Positions 49,996 through 58,364 of a stretch of DNA of 64,000 bases are shown here, piece by piece. This DNA comes from Actinoplanes oryzae. Lineage in GTDB: Bacteria; Actinomycetota; Actinomycetes; Mycobacteriales; Micromonosporaceae. Every line of letters begins with the position of its first letter. The first letter of the stretch is position 1. Position numbers and translations under genes: made by a program. The DNA lies in NCBI RefSeq assembly GCF_030757795.1, contig NZ_JAUQWH010000015.1:28340-92339 (forward strand), in the 5' to 3' direction. The notes under the pieces are model-generated. The model ran no database searches. It saw nothing but the letters and a program-made list of their open reading frames with translations, and had not been told where the DNA came from.

Positions 49996-51459
49996 CTACG
50001 GCACCTTGCGCTCGTACAACGCGATCGTGCCCAGCGGCAGCAGCCAGTAGCCGGTCCGCTTGTACTCGGCCTGGAACTTGGCCCGCAGCTCATCGCCCGC
50101 GTTGGACATCGGGTCGCCGGCCTGACGGGCGCCGACGTACCAGACCCGCTCGGTGGTGAAGCAGGTCAGCCCGGGGCACTCCACGCCGTCCAGCCCGCCC
50201 GCCTCGGCCGCGGACGTCCGCAGCAGCAGGTCGTCCGGCTTGACGGCGCTGTGCCGCAGCTCGTAGTCGAGTCCGGCGCGCAGGGACCACGTGCCGATCC
50301 GGCCGTAGACGACACCGTCACCCGGCTGCAGGCGGGACTGCACGATCGCCGTCGCCTTGCGGAAGTCCATGCCGCCGTGCGACGCCGGGCCCCGGACCGT
50401 CTGCTGCATCTCGAAGCCCATGGCGGCGATCAGGAGCAAGGCCGCGACGGTACGCCACCGGAGCCCGCGCAACGCGACGGCGGCCAGCAGGGCGAGCGGC
50501 ACGATGACGAAGAGCACGTAGCGGGGCACCCAGAGGGGCGACGTGACGAACGAGACCGCGATGAGCAGGATCGGCGGGACCGCGGCCAGCGCCCCGAGCT
50601 CGCCGATCAGCGCCGGCCGCTCCCACCGGGCGGCGAGGGCGAGGCCGATCACGAGCAGCCCGGCGGCCGGCGTCCCGAAGATCAGGCCGGGCGCGATGAG
50701 CACCTGGTGCAGGTCGAGCGGGGCGATCCATTCGAGCTGGGTGCCGCGCTGGGTGAGGCCGAGATAGATCAGCGGGGAGACGAGGATCAGCGCGGCGGCG
50801 ACCATGACCGCCCAGCGGATCGGGACCCGGGCGTCGCGCCGGCGCAGGGCGACCGTGACCACGTGACCCGTGAGGACGAGGAGGCCGATCATGTGCGTGG
50901 CGCCGAGCAGGGTCAGGGCGGCCCCGTAGGCGGCCCAGCGCCACCAGGTGGGGCGCTCGACGGCTACGTACAACAGGAGGGTGGCCAGGACCGCGAAGCA
51001 GAAGGCGATGCCGTACGCCCGGGCGTCCTGCGCGTAGCGGGACAGCTGGGGCACCGCGACGACGATCAGCCCCGCGGTGAGCCCGGTCCCCGGTCCGAAG
51101 AGTCGCCGGCCCAGCTCGCCCACCAGCCCCGTGCCCAGCACGACGGCGATGAGCGACGGGAGCCTGATCGTCCCCACCGCGTCGCCGAACGCGGCCGTCC
51201 AGAAGTGGATGAACAGGTAGTAGGGGGCGATGACGCCGTCCATGGTCCCGGCGAAGTCGAGGATCTGGCCGGGCGTGCGCATGGCCGCCGACCACGTCGC
51301 GTGCTCGTCCCAGCCGAGCGCCGGGCGGGACAGCCCGATGCCGCCCACCACGGCCATGGCGAGCGCCGGGACGAGCCACGGGTAGACCAGGGCCGCCCGG
51401 CGCGGGGTCGGCTGCCCGGGCGCGGCCGGCTCGGCCTTTGTCAGGGTGGTCGCGGTCAC
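49996..51459 (-). CDS. GT-C (GT39-like) membrane glycosyltransferase, paralogue 2
   Basis: 487 residues, 11-12 transmembrane helices, same layout as its neighbour: catalytic loop LGWDEHATWSAAMRTPGQI, then YYLFIHFWTAAFGDAVGTIR, PQLSRYAQDARAYGIAFCFA and a C-terminal extracytoplasmic domain (LDGVECPGLTCFTTERVWYV). It appears to be a duplicated gene that has since diverged. It is upstream of, and probably cotranscribed with, paralogue 1. Confidence 0.8.
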   Translation of the reverse strand: MTATTLTKAEPAAPGQPTPRRAALVYPWLVPALAMAVVGGIGLSRPALGWDEHATWSAAMRTPGQILDFAGTMDGVIAPYYLFIHFWTAAFGDAVGTIRLPSLIAVVLGTGLVGELGRRLFGPGTGLTAGLIVVAVPQLSRYAQDARAYGIAFCFAVLATLLLYVAVERPTWWRWAAYGAALTLLGATHMIGLLVLTGHVVTVALRRRDARVPIRWAVMVAAALILVSPLIYLGLTQRGTQLEWIAPLDLHQVLIAPGLIFGTPAAGLLVIGLALAARWERPALIGELGALAAVPPILLIAVSFVTSPLWVPRYVLFVIVPLALLAAVALRGLRWRTVAALLLIAAMGFEMQQTVRGPASHGGMDFRKATAIVQSRLQPGDGVVYGRIGTWSLRAGLDYELRHSAVKPDDLLLRTSAAEAGGLDGVECPGLTCFTTERVWYVGARQAGDPMSNAGDELRAKFQAEYKRTGYWLLPLGTIALYERKVP

Positions 51460-51603
51460 GGTGTCCGGTTGTACCGGGAGGGCATGAATTCATCGGGCCC
51501 GATGGGCTGCCGGGAGGTGAACGAACGCAGCGTGGCTGCCGCCACACTCCCGGAATCTGGACCCCTCTGGCCGAGAATGCTTTCGCGTGAGAGGCTTGCC
51601 GAC

Positions 51604-51690
51604 ATGACCGCTGCAGTTGACCGCCGCTTCGTGGCCCGGCGCCACGTGGACTACGGCCGTGTCCGCAGCGCGATGTGTCCGGCTTCCTGA
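51604..51690 (+). CDS. Putative cysteine-responsive leader peptide of the sulfite reductase operon
   Basis: 28 residues, MTAAVDRRFVARRHVDYGRV then RSAMCPAS, 114 bp before the sir start. The body (RRHVDYGRVRSAMC) matches the putative leader peptides found in front of actinobacterial sulfur-assimilation operons, with a Cys near the end. A GC hairpin (gggcgcg-cgaga-cgcgcc, near 51709-51727) follows the stop. Ribosome progress through the Cys codon could control downstream expression, as for cysteine-responsive upstream ORFs in mycobacteria. Confidence 0.65.
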   Translation: MTAAVDRRFVARRHVDYGRVRSAMCPAS

Positions 51691-51806
51691 CGCCGCCCGA
51701 TCGCTTTCCGGGCGCGCGAGACGCGCCGGCACCCTCCTGACACTGATGTCGCGGGACCCGCCGTGCATGTCGCCGCGTGCCCTCGATTACTCGGAGGAAC
51801 GCCGAC

Positions 51807-53498
51807 ATGGCGCCCAGCAACACTCCCGCGGCCCCTGCCGCCCGCCCCCGTAAGGCGCGAGGCGAGGGACAGTGGGCGCTCGGACACCGTGAGCCGCTGA
51901 ACCCCAACGAGCGGATCAAGAAGGACGACAACCCGCTCAACGTCCGGGCGCGCATCGAGAACATCTACGCGCACACCGGCTTCGCCGGGATCGACCCGCA
52001 GGACCTGCGCGGGCGGTTCCGCTGGTGGGGCCTCTACACCCAGCGCAAGGCGGGCATCGACGGCGGCCGCACGGCCGTGCTCGAGCCGCACGAGCTGGAG
52101 GACGAGTACTTCATGCTCCGCGTCCGCATCGACGGCGGCGCGCTGACCGTGGCCCAGCTGCGCACGATCGCGGAGATCTCCACCGAGTTCGGCCGCGACA
52201 GCGCGGACATCACCGACCGGCAGAACATCCAGCTGCACTGGATCCGGGTCGAGGACATGCCGGAGATCTGGCGCCGGCTCGAGGCGGTCGGCCTGGAGAC
52301 CACCGAGGCCTGCGGCGACTGCCCCCGCGTCGTGCTCGGCAGCCCGGTCGCCGGAGTGTCGCCGGACGAGGTGGTCGACCCGCAGCCGGCCATCGACACC
52401 ATCATCGAGCGGTACGTGGGCGACCCGCGCTACTCCAACCTGCCGCGCAAGTTCAAGACGACGATCTCGTGGCTGGCCGACACGCCGTACGAGACCAACG
52501 ACATCGCGCTGGTCGGCGTCGAGCACCCGCAGCACGGCCCGGGCTTCGACCTCTGGGTCGGCGGCGGCCTCTCCACGAACCCGCGCCTCGCCGAGCGGCT
52601 GGGCGTGTGGGTGCCGCTGGAGGACATCCCGGACGTCTGGGAGGGCGTGGTCGGGATCTTCCGCGACTACGGCTACCGGCGGCTGCGCAACCGGGCGCGG
52701 CTGAAGTTCCTGCTCGCCGACTGGGGCGTCGCGAAGTTCCGCGAGGTGCTCGAGAAGGAGTACCTCGGCCGGGCCCTGATCGACGGTCCCGCCCCGGTGC
52801 TGCCGGCGAAGCCCATCGACCACATCGGCGTGCACAAGCAGAAGGACGGCCGCAACTACGTGGGTGCCGCCCCGGTCGTCGGCCGCTCCTCCGGGACGCA
52901 GCTCGGCAAGCTGGCGGACCTCGTCGCGGCGCACGGGTCGGACCGGGTGCGGCTGACGCCGTACCAGAAGCTGTTGGTCCTGGACATCGCCGACGACCAG
53001 GTGGAACCGTTCGTCGCGGCCCTGCGCGGGATCGGGCTGGAGGCCCGGCCCTCGGCCTGGCGGCGCGGCACGATGGCCTGCACCGGCATCGAGTACTGCA
53101 AGCTCGCCATCGTCGAGACCAAGGCGCGCGGCGAGGAGCTGGTCGCCCGGCTCGAGGAGCGGCTGCGCGACTTCGACGCCGACATCTCGATCCACATCAA
53201 CGGCTGCCCGAACGCCTGCGCCCGCACCCAGGTCGCCGACATCGGGCTCAAGGGCCAGCTGGTCATGAACGCGCACGGCGAGCAGGTGGAGGGCTTCCAG
53301 GTCCACCTCGGCGGCGGGCTGGGCATGGCGCAGGGCCAGACGGCCGGCTTCGGCCGCAAGCTGCGGGGCCTCAAGGCCACCGCGGAGGAGCTTCCCGAGT
53401 ACGTCGAGAGGCTCGCTCGCCGGTACCTGGCGGGGCGCACGGACGGCGAGACCTTCGCCGACTGGGTCGTCCGGGCCGACGAGGAGTTGCTGAAATGA
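51807..53498 (+). CDS. sir: Ferredoxin-dependent sulfite reductase (siroheme, [4Fe-4S])
   Basis: 563 residues from an ATG with GGAGG about 10 nt upstream. It reduces sulfite to sulfide with six electrons. The cluster/siroheme ligands are C-x5-C (MACTGIEYC, about residues 425 and 431) and C-x3-C (NGCPNAC, about 466 and 470). The Tyr (GLYTQRKAG) and Cys (EACGDCPRV) seen cross-linked in mycobacterial NirA are both present, which favours sulfite over nitrite as substrate. It is the first gene of a translationally coupled operon with a zinc-ribbon protein, APS reductase and a chelatase that supplies siroheme. Confidence 0.92.
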   Translation: MAPSNTPAAPAARPRKARGEGQWALGHREPLNPNERIKKDDNPLNVRARIENIYAHTGFAGIDPQDLRGRFRWWGLYTQRKAGIDGGRTAVLEPHELEDEYFMLRVRIDGGALTVAQLRTIAEISTEFGRDSADITDRQNIQLHWIRVEDMPEIWRRLEAVGLETTEACGDCPRVVLGSPVAGVSPDEVVDPQPAIDTIIERYVGDPRYSNLPRKFKTTISWLADTPYETNDIALVGVEHPQHGPGFDLWVGGGLSTNPRLAERLGVWVPLEDIPDVWEGVVGIFRDYGYRRLRNRARLKFLLADWGVAKFREVLEKEYLGRALIDGPAPVLPAKPIDHIGVHKQKDGRNYVGAAPVVGRSSGTQLGKLADLVAAHGSDRVRLTPYQKLLVLDIADDQVEPFVAALRGIGLEARPSAWRRGTMACTGIEYCKLAIVETKARGEELVARLEERLRDFDADISIHINGCPNACARTQVADIGLKGQLVMNAHGEQVEGFQVHLGGGLGMAQGQTAGFGRKLRGLKATAEELPEYVERLARRYLAGRTDGETFADWVVRADEELLK

Positions 53499-53653
53499 GC
53501 GACGCGCGTTCCACCCCGCTGTACTGCCCCTACTGCGGCGAAGAGGACCTCTATCCGAACGAGGCCTCGCACGGGGCGTGGGAGTGCCACTCCTGCGCTC
53601 GTGTGTTCACCGTCAAGTTCAACGGGTTGCTGTCCAAGGGAGTGAACCGATGA
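53495..53653 (+). CDS. Small zinc-ribbon protein of the sulfur operon
   Basis: 52 residues from an ATG overlapping the sir stop (ATGA) and ending in an overlap with cysH (ATGA). Two CxxC knuckles, YCPYCGEED and ECHSCARVF, make a rubredoxin-like or zinc-ribbon fold. The tail is basic (KFNGLLSKGVNR). Its precise coupling to both neighbours suggests it works with sulfite reductase or APS reductase, perhaps as an electron carrier or assembly factor; that is inference. Confidence 0.85.
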   Translation: MSDARSTPLYCPYCGEEDLYPNEASHGAWECHSCARVFTVKFNGLLSKGVNR

Positions 53654-54399
53654 TCGTCGCTCAGAACCTCGGCCTGGTTTCCCTCACCGCGCCGGTCGCT
53701 GCCGGCCGCAGGTCCGCCGCCGAGCTGCAGGCGCTTGCCGCCGAGGGCGCCGCGTTGCTGAAGGACGCGCCGGCCGAGGAGATCGCGCGCTGGGCCGCGT
53801 CGACCTTCGGCGACCGGTTCTGTGTGACCAGCTCCATGGCCGACGCCGTCGTCGCCCACCTCTTCTCGCGTGTGGCCCCCGGCGTGGACGTCGTGTTCCT
53901 CGACACGGGCCTGCACTTCCCGGAGACGCTCAAGGTGCGCGACATCGTCGCCAAGACCATGAACGTCAACGTACGGTCGATCCGCCCGCGGATGACGGTC
54001 GGTCAGCAGGACGGCGAGTTCGGGCCGCGGCTCTTCGCCCGCAGCCCCGACGAGTGCTGCTTCCTGCGCAAGGTGGAGCCGCTCGAGCGGGCCCTGTCGG
54101 ACTACGACTCCTGGGCCACCGGGCTGCGCCGCGACGAGTCGCCGACCCGGGCCAACACGCCGGTCGTCGCCTTCGACGCCAAGAAGGGCAAGGTCAAGGT
54201 CAACCCGATCGCGGCGTGGACCCAGGCCGACGTGGACCAGTACATCGCGCGCTGGAACGTGCCGGTCAACGAGCTCTTCAAGAAGGGGTACGGGTCCATC
54301 GGCTGCTGGCCGTGCACCCGCCGCACCAAGGCCGGGGAGGACCCGCGCGCCGGCCGCTGGGCGATGTTCGAGAAGACCGAATGCGGCCTCCACGTCTAG
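53650..54399 (+). CDS. cysH: Adenosine 5'-phosphosulfate reductase (assimilatory)
   Basis: 249 residues from an ATG overlapping the upstream stop. The PAPS-reductase fold shows CVTSSMADAVVAHLF (P-loop-like) and VDVVFLDTGLHFPET. Fe-S ligands of the APS-using type are present: Cys-Cys in DECCFLRKVEPL and C-x2-C in IGCWPCTRRT, with the catalytic Cys near the C-terminus (KTECGLHV). The enzyme reduces APS to sulfite with thioredoxin; sulfite is then used by the sir product. Confidence 0.94.
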   Translation: MIVAQNLGLVSLTAPVAAGRRSAAELQALAAEGAALLKDAPAEEIARWAASTFGDRFCVTSSMADAVVAHLFSRVAPGVDVVFLDTGLHFPETLKVRDIVAKTMNVNVRSIRPRMTVGQQDGEFGPRLFARSPDECCFLRKVEPLERALSDYDSWATGLRRDESPTRANTPVVAFDAKKGKVKVNPIAAWTQADVDQYIARWNVPVNELFKKGYGSIGCWPCTRRTKAGEDPRAGRWAMFEKTECGLHV

Positions 54400-55124
54400 C
54401 CGTCACGCTGGTCGCCCACGGCTCGCGTGATCCGCGGGCGTCCCGGGCCACCGAGGCGCTCGCCCGGGCCGTCGGGGCGCTGCACCCGGCGTGGGACGTG
54501 CGGGCGTCGTACCTCGATCACAGCGTGCCCCGGCCGCGGCAGGCGCTCGCCTCCTTCGCCGCGGACGGGCACCGGCGTGCGGTGCTGGTGCCACTGTTGC
54601 TGACGTCGGCCTTCCACGGCCGGGTGGACGTACCGGCGGAGATCGCGGCCGCGCCGGCCTCGCTCGACGTGGCCCTCGCCGACGTGCTGGGTCCCGTGGA
54701 CGGCGTGGTGCCGCCGCTGTTGCTCGACGGCTTGGTCACCCGGCTGGGTGACGCCGCCCCGGATGCCGTTGTGCTGGCCGCTGCGGGCACGAGGGACGCC
54801 GGGGCGAGGGAGACGGTGGCCGCGGCCGCCGAGGCCCTCGGAGATCGACTGGGCGTGCCGTGCCGGGTCGCCTATGCGTCGGCTGCCCCGCCGCTGTCCG
54901 GGGATGCTGTGCTCGCGCTGCGGGCTGCCGGGTGCCGGCGCATCGCGCTTGCGTCGTACTTCCTGGCGCCGGGGCTGCTGTGGGACGCGACCGTGGCGTC
55001 GGCTGTCTCGGCGGGCGCCTCTTTCGTGGCGCCGCCGCTGACCGACACGCCCGCCCTGGTGTCGCTGGTGGCCGAGCGGGTGCTGGCGGCGGTGGCCCGG
55101 CCGGCGGCCGTGCCCGCGGCCTGA
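54381..55124 (+). CDS. Sirohydrochlorin chelatase (CbiX/SirB family)
   Basis: 247 residues from an ATG inside the last codons of cysH (19-bp overlap). The CbiX fold is duplicated, with LVAHGSRDPRASRATEALA (active His in HGSRDPRA) and AVLVPLLLTSAFHGRVDVPA in the first half and RIALASYFLAPGLLWDATVA in the second. It probably inserts iron into sirohydrochlorin to make siroheme for the sulfite reductase encoded two genes upstream. Confidence 0.88.
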   Translation: MRPPRLAVTLVAHGSRDPRASRATEALARAVGALHPAWDVRASYLDHSVPRPRQALASFAADGHRRAVLVPLLLTSAFHGRVDVPAEIAAAPASLDVALADVLGPVDGVVPPLLLDGLVTRLGDAAPDAVVLAAAGTRDAGARETVAAAAEALGDRLGVPCRVAYASAAPPLSGDAVLALRAAGCRRIALASYFLAPGLLWDATVASAVSAGASFVAPPLTDTPALVSLVAERVLAAVARPAAVPAA

Positions 55125-55343
55125 TCGTCGCTTTCAGCAGATCCTCAGCGCGGCGCAATCCGGTTGTGCTTGCATTCACGTTCTCATCGAGTGTGACCGC
55201 AACTGATCGCTGCGTCATCGCGGCGACGATTTCGAGATCATTTCGCGAAGACCGTGCGGGGGACGGTGATCGCATTCCTGCACTCGGTCACCATTGCGTG
55301 GTGTAAGCGATCGTTAACGCAGGATCGATGCCCGGACAGCACG

Positions 55344-55374
55344 ACGCCCCGGCGCCGACTGGGGCCCGGGGCGT
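55344..55374. terminator. Hairpin, probable whiB1 terminator
   Basis: Arms acgccccgg (55344-55352) and ccggggcgt (55366-55374) with a partly paired interior. It sits 55 bp past the whiB1 stop on the minus strand and also about 220 bp after the chelatase gene. The remaining 55125-55428 interval has no recognisable gene. Confidence 0.6.
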
Positions 55375-55428
55375 GAATGCTGGGGAGAAAGGGAAGTTCA
55401 GGCGGTGGAGCTTCGGGCGGACGCCGCT

Positions 55429-55683
55429 TCAGGCGGTCGGCGCCGAAACCCGGAGGCCGCCGCGACGCTTGACCGCGCGCCGCTCGTCCTCGCTCATACC
55501 GCCCCACACGCCGGCGTCCTGACCGGACTCGAGCGCCCACTGCAGGCACGACTCGGTCACGGGGCACCGCCGGCACACGGCCTTGGCCTGCTCGACCTGC
55601 AGGAGCGCGGGGCCGGACGTCCCGATCGGGAAGAACAGCTCCGGGTCCTCGTCGCGGCAGATCGCATCGTGGCGCCAGTCCAT
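55429..55683 (-). CDS. whiB1: WhiB1, NO-sensitive Fe-S transcription factor
   Basis: 84 residues from the ATG at 55683 (AAGGAG about 10 nt upstream), starting MDWRHDAICRDEDPELFFPI. Cys9, Cys37, Cys40 and Cys46 match M. tuberculosis WhiB1 position for position, and 58-GVWGG-62 plus the basic tail (RRAVKRRGG) contact DNA or sigma factor. In mycobacteria WhiB1 is essential, binds the primary sigma factor and responds to NO. It is regulated there by CRP, and two CRP-like palindromes lie upstream here. The identity is strengthened by the adjacent diacylglycerol-kinase-like gene. Confidence 0.93.
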   Translation of the reverse strand: MDWRHDAICRDEDPELFFPIGTSGPALLQVEQAKAVCRRCPVTESCLQWALESGQDAGVWGGMSEDERRAVKRRGGLRVSAPTA

Positions 55684-55887
55684 GGCGGCAACACTCCTTG
55701 TTTCGGGTGGGGTGAACGAAATGGTGCTGACCAACTACTACTTACTCTTTATCGGCATCCGCAGTGGCGAAGGACGGACAGCGTTCGTCTGATCACCGTT
55801 GCGTGAGCGAGCTTTTGTGCGGGAAGTCGTTCGGCGCTTCTGGATAAAGAACGCGGGCGAGCGGCATCCGGTTACTTCTTATCGCTT

Positions 55888-55901
55888 GTGAATGCTTTCA
55901 C
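55888..55901 (-). promoter_or_regulatory. CRP-type site (GTGA-N6-TCAC)
   Basis: gtgaatgctttcac, flanked as TT-GTGA...TCAC-GA. It fits the TGTGA-N6-TCACA consensus used by Crp family proteins in actinobacteria. It is about 205 bp upstream of the whiB1 start. Confidence 0.65.
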
Positions 55902-55947
55902 GAACTCCCGCGATGTCAAGGGTAGCGCCGGGACTTTCTCCCGTCGG

Positions 55948-55961
55948 GTGAGCTAGCTCAC
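55948..55961 (-). promoter_or_regulatory. Second CRP-type site, perfect palindrome
   Basis: gtgagctagctcac is a perfect 14-bp palindrome with GTGA-N6-TCAC spacing, centred 60 bp upstream of the other site's centre. The two-site layout recalls the CRP-controlled whiB1 promoter of M. tuberculosis. Confidence 0.7.
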
Positions 55962-56120
55962 GACCCCTTTGTCCGGTTTGCGAGAGAAGTTCGGGGGTCT
56001 CTCGCGGTCCGGCGGATGAACGCTCCCATCAATGTAGTACGGTACCGGCCGCTCTGCCGAGCTTTTGCCGGTGAATGTGTGACGGATCGTGATGCGCGAC
56101 CCGACACACGTACCCCGATG

Positions 56121-57071
56121 TCAGCAGATCACTCGTAGCGCTTCGGGAACGGACAGAAAGTGCACCTTCTGGCGTTCTCCCAGGTAGTCCCCGTCGAGCT
56201 GGAAGGACTGGGGGCGGGCGGCGATCACCGTGAACTCGGCCTGATCATGCAGGCGCAGCACGTTGCGGCCCCGCGGATCGGCGTTCCGGGAGGTCATCTG
56301 CGTCACTGTGCGTGTTGTGGTAGCAACACCCAGGCTACGAACCGCCAGGACGTCGAGCCCGCGGTCGAACGACGCCTGCGGGTTCGGGTTGATGGGGCGC
56401 TCTCCCACGTAGGTCCACGGCGCGGTGTTCTGGATGATGACGGTCCCCAGACCCGTTTCCGGCTCCTCGCCGGGCCGCTCGATCGACAGCGGCGGCGCCT
56501 TCCGGTCCTCGCCGGAAAGCACCTGACCGATCAGCGAGCGCACATAAAGCGCCGGCGTCGACGTGCGCCCGCGCAACCGGGCCTGCTCCACCCGGCGGGT
56601 GACCGCCGCGTCCAGGCCCAGCCCCGCGGTGAAGGTGAAATAGCGGTCGTCCGCGCGGCCGAGCCCGATCACCCGGTGCCGCCCCGACGTCAGGCCGTCG
56701 ATGATCACGCTGGTGCCCTCGGCCCAGTCGCGGGGTAGCCCGAGCGCCCGGGCGAAGACATTGGTGGAACCGCCGGGCACCACCGCGAGCGCCGGCAGCC
56801 GGAAGGCCGGCGACGTGCCCTGCGAGGCCAGCCCGGGAGCCGAGGTCATCAGGCCGTTGACCGCCTCGTTGACGGTGCCGTCGCCGCCCAGCGTGACGAC
56901 CACGTCGACCCCGCTCTCGGCGGCGGCCCGGGCCAGCGCGGCGGCGTGCCCCCGCTTCCGCGTGTACTCCACCGTCAGCTCGACCTGACTGCGCAGCGCC
57001 CGGACCAGCACGTCCCGGCTGCGCTCGTTCGTCGTGGTGGCCTTCGGATTAACCACCAGTAACGCTCGCAT
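56121..57071 (-). CDS. Diacylglycerol/lipid kinase family protein
   Basis: 316 residues from the ATG at 57071 (MRALLVVNPKATTTNERSRD). The DAGK catalytic domain includes VVVTLGGDGTVNEAVNGL (nucleotide-binding GGDGT) and VVPGGSTNVFARALGLP. The C-terminal beta domain contributes the lipid site. It is a cytoplasmic or membrane-peripheral kinase that phosphorylates diacylglycerol or a related lipid. The placement beside whiB1 matches Rv3218 in M. tuberculosis. Confidence 0.87.
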   Translation of the reverse strand: MRALLVVNPKATTTNERSRDVLVRALRSQVELTVEYTRKRGHAAALARAAAESGVDVVVTLGGDGTVNEAVNGLMTSAPGLASQGTSPAFRLPALAVVPGGSTNVFARALGLPRDWAEGTSVIIDGLTSGRHRVIGLGRADDRYFTFTAGLGLDAAVTRRVEQARLRGRTSTPALYVRSLIGQVLSGEDRKAPPLSIERPGEEPETGLGTVIIQNTAPWTYVGERPINPNPQASFDRGLDVLAVRSLGVATTTRTVTQMTSRNADPRGRNVLRLHDQAEFTVIAARPQSFQLDGDYLGERQKVHFLSVPEALRVIC

Positions 57072-57124
57072 GGGCGGCACTGTACCCCGGGGCCGCCCCC
57101 GCGCCGGGCCGGTATCGTACCGTT

Positions 57125-57511
57125 GTGACCCCTGCGGATGTAGCTTCCCCGGCAACTCTGGTCTGGGCGGTGCGCCTGCTGTTCGCGCAGGCCGCGGCTT
57201 TGGCGGTGCTCACCGCGTACCTGGTCGTGCTGGACCTGACCGACGCGGGGGAGCTGGGCGTTGCGATCTCCCTCACGGTGCTCGCCGCCCTGGGCGCCGG
57301 TGTCGTCTTCCTGATCGCCCGGGCCCTCGCGCGCCGGTCGGCGCGCGCCCGCGGCCCGGCGATCGTCGTGCAGCTGTTCCTGATCGCGTCCGGGGGCTTC
57401 CTGCTCAACGTGGGACCCTCGTGGGCCGGGGCGCTGCTCATGACGTTCGGCGTGCTGGTCGGGGCGCTGTGCCTCCTGCCGCCGACCACGAAGGCCCTCG
57501 GTCTCGGCTGA
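57125..57511 (+). CDS. Four-helix membrane protein, unknown function
   Basis: 128 residues from a GTG; four hydrophobic helices at about 13-35, 45-65, 78-97 and 100-118. There are no signature motifs. It lies divergent from the kinase gene with 53 bp between. A similar four-helix gene (Rv3217c) stands at the equivalent place in mycobacteria, so this may be a conserved but uncharacterised partner. Confidence 0.72.
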   Translation: MTPADVASPATLVWAVRLLFAQAAALAVLTAYLVVLDLTDAGELGVAISLTVLAALGAGVVFLIARALARRSARARGPAIVVQLFLIASGGFLLNVGPSWAGALLMTFGVLVGALCLLPPTTKALGLG

Positions 57512-57627
57512 CTCCCGCCTCCCGGTCCTCGATGTGCCGACTTTGATCGGTCCGCGCTGGTAACGGGGTTCCCCTGTCGTCGGGAGGGCCTACCCTGAGT
57601 GGGCGGATCACAAGGGGGTGAGGGCAC

Positions 57628-58323
57628 ATGGCCGGATCCACGGTGCGCCCGCCGGCTTATCAGCTCCTGGCGGACGAACTCCGGGCGGACATCACATCGG
57701 GCCGGCTGCAACCCGGCGAGCGTCTGCCGCCGGAGCCCGAGCTCTGCATCCGCTCGGGCGTGAGCCGCAGCACGGTCCGCGAGGCGCTGCGCCTGCTGGC
57801 CAGCCAGCATCTCATCGTCACCACGCGCGGGGTCACCGGCGGCAGCTTCGTCGCCCACCCCGACGCCGAGCAGCTCTCCGAGGCCCTCTCCACCGGGCTC
57901 ACCCTGCTCACCAACGCCGCCGAGGTCGGCTTCGCGGACCTGCTCGAGCTGCGGCGCGCCCTCGAGGTCCCGGCCGCGGCCCTCGCGGCGGAGCGCCGCA
58001 GCGAGACGCACCTCATCGAGCTGCGCGGTGCCCTCTTCGACCCGCACCTCGACGAGCTGTCGACCATGATGGCCGCGCACACCGCCTTCCACTCGGCCAT
58101 CGCGTCGGCCACCGGCAACCCGCTGTTCGAGCTGGTGACGCGGCCGCTCTACCAGGTGACGTACGGGGAGGAGGTGGTCGGGGCGCTGCCGGAGGGGTAC
58201 TGGGCGCGGATCGACGCCGACCACCGGGAGATCCTGGCGTGCGTGCGGGGGCAGGAGATCGCGGGGGCGCGGGAGGCCAGCCTGCGGCATCTCGACTACA
58301 TCGCCGAGGCCAACAAGCGCTGA
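57628..58323 (+). CDS. FadR-type GntR regulator
   Basis: 231 residues. The N-terminal GntR wHTH is at residues 9-75 (YQLLADELRADITSGRLQPG; GVSRSTVREALRLLASQHLI). A C-terminal FCD-type helical effector domain follows (LLELRRALEVPAAALAAERR; HTAFHSAIASATGNPLFELV), with His residues suited for a metal site. No target gene is close by. A 16-bp minisatellite follows the stop by 42 bp. Confidence 0.85.
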   Translation: MAGSTVRPPAYQLLADELRADITSGRLQPGERLPPEPELCIRSGVSRSTVREALRLLASQHLIVTTRGVTGGSFVAHPDAEQLSEALSTGLTLLTNAAEVGFADLLELRRALEVPAAALAAERRSETHLIELRGALFDPHLDELSTMMAAHTAFHSAIASATGNPLFELVTRPLYQVTYGEEVVGALPEGYWARIDADHREILACVRGQEIAGAREASLRHLDYIAEANKR

Positions 58324-58364
58324 GCTGCTGCTCGCCGGGGTCCGCGCGGCCTCGGCGCTGGGCC

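Larger units (their letters stand above)
55684..56120. other. 437-bp intergenic region upstream of whiB1
   Basis: No gene is supported. The region is AT-richer than the surroundings (for example ctactacttactctttatcg near 55733-55752) and contains two CRP-type palindromes at 55888 and 55948. It must carry the whiB1 promoter. The segment nearest 56000-56100 has no feature I can name. Confidence 0.7.

Noticed and set aside
47637..51459. Natural product cluster around the glycosyltransferase genes
   Set aside because: No polyketide, peptide or terpene synthase or tailoring enzymes are present; the genes fit primary or surface metabolism.
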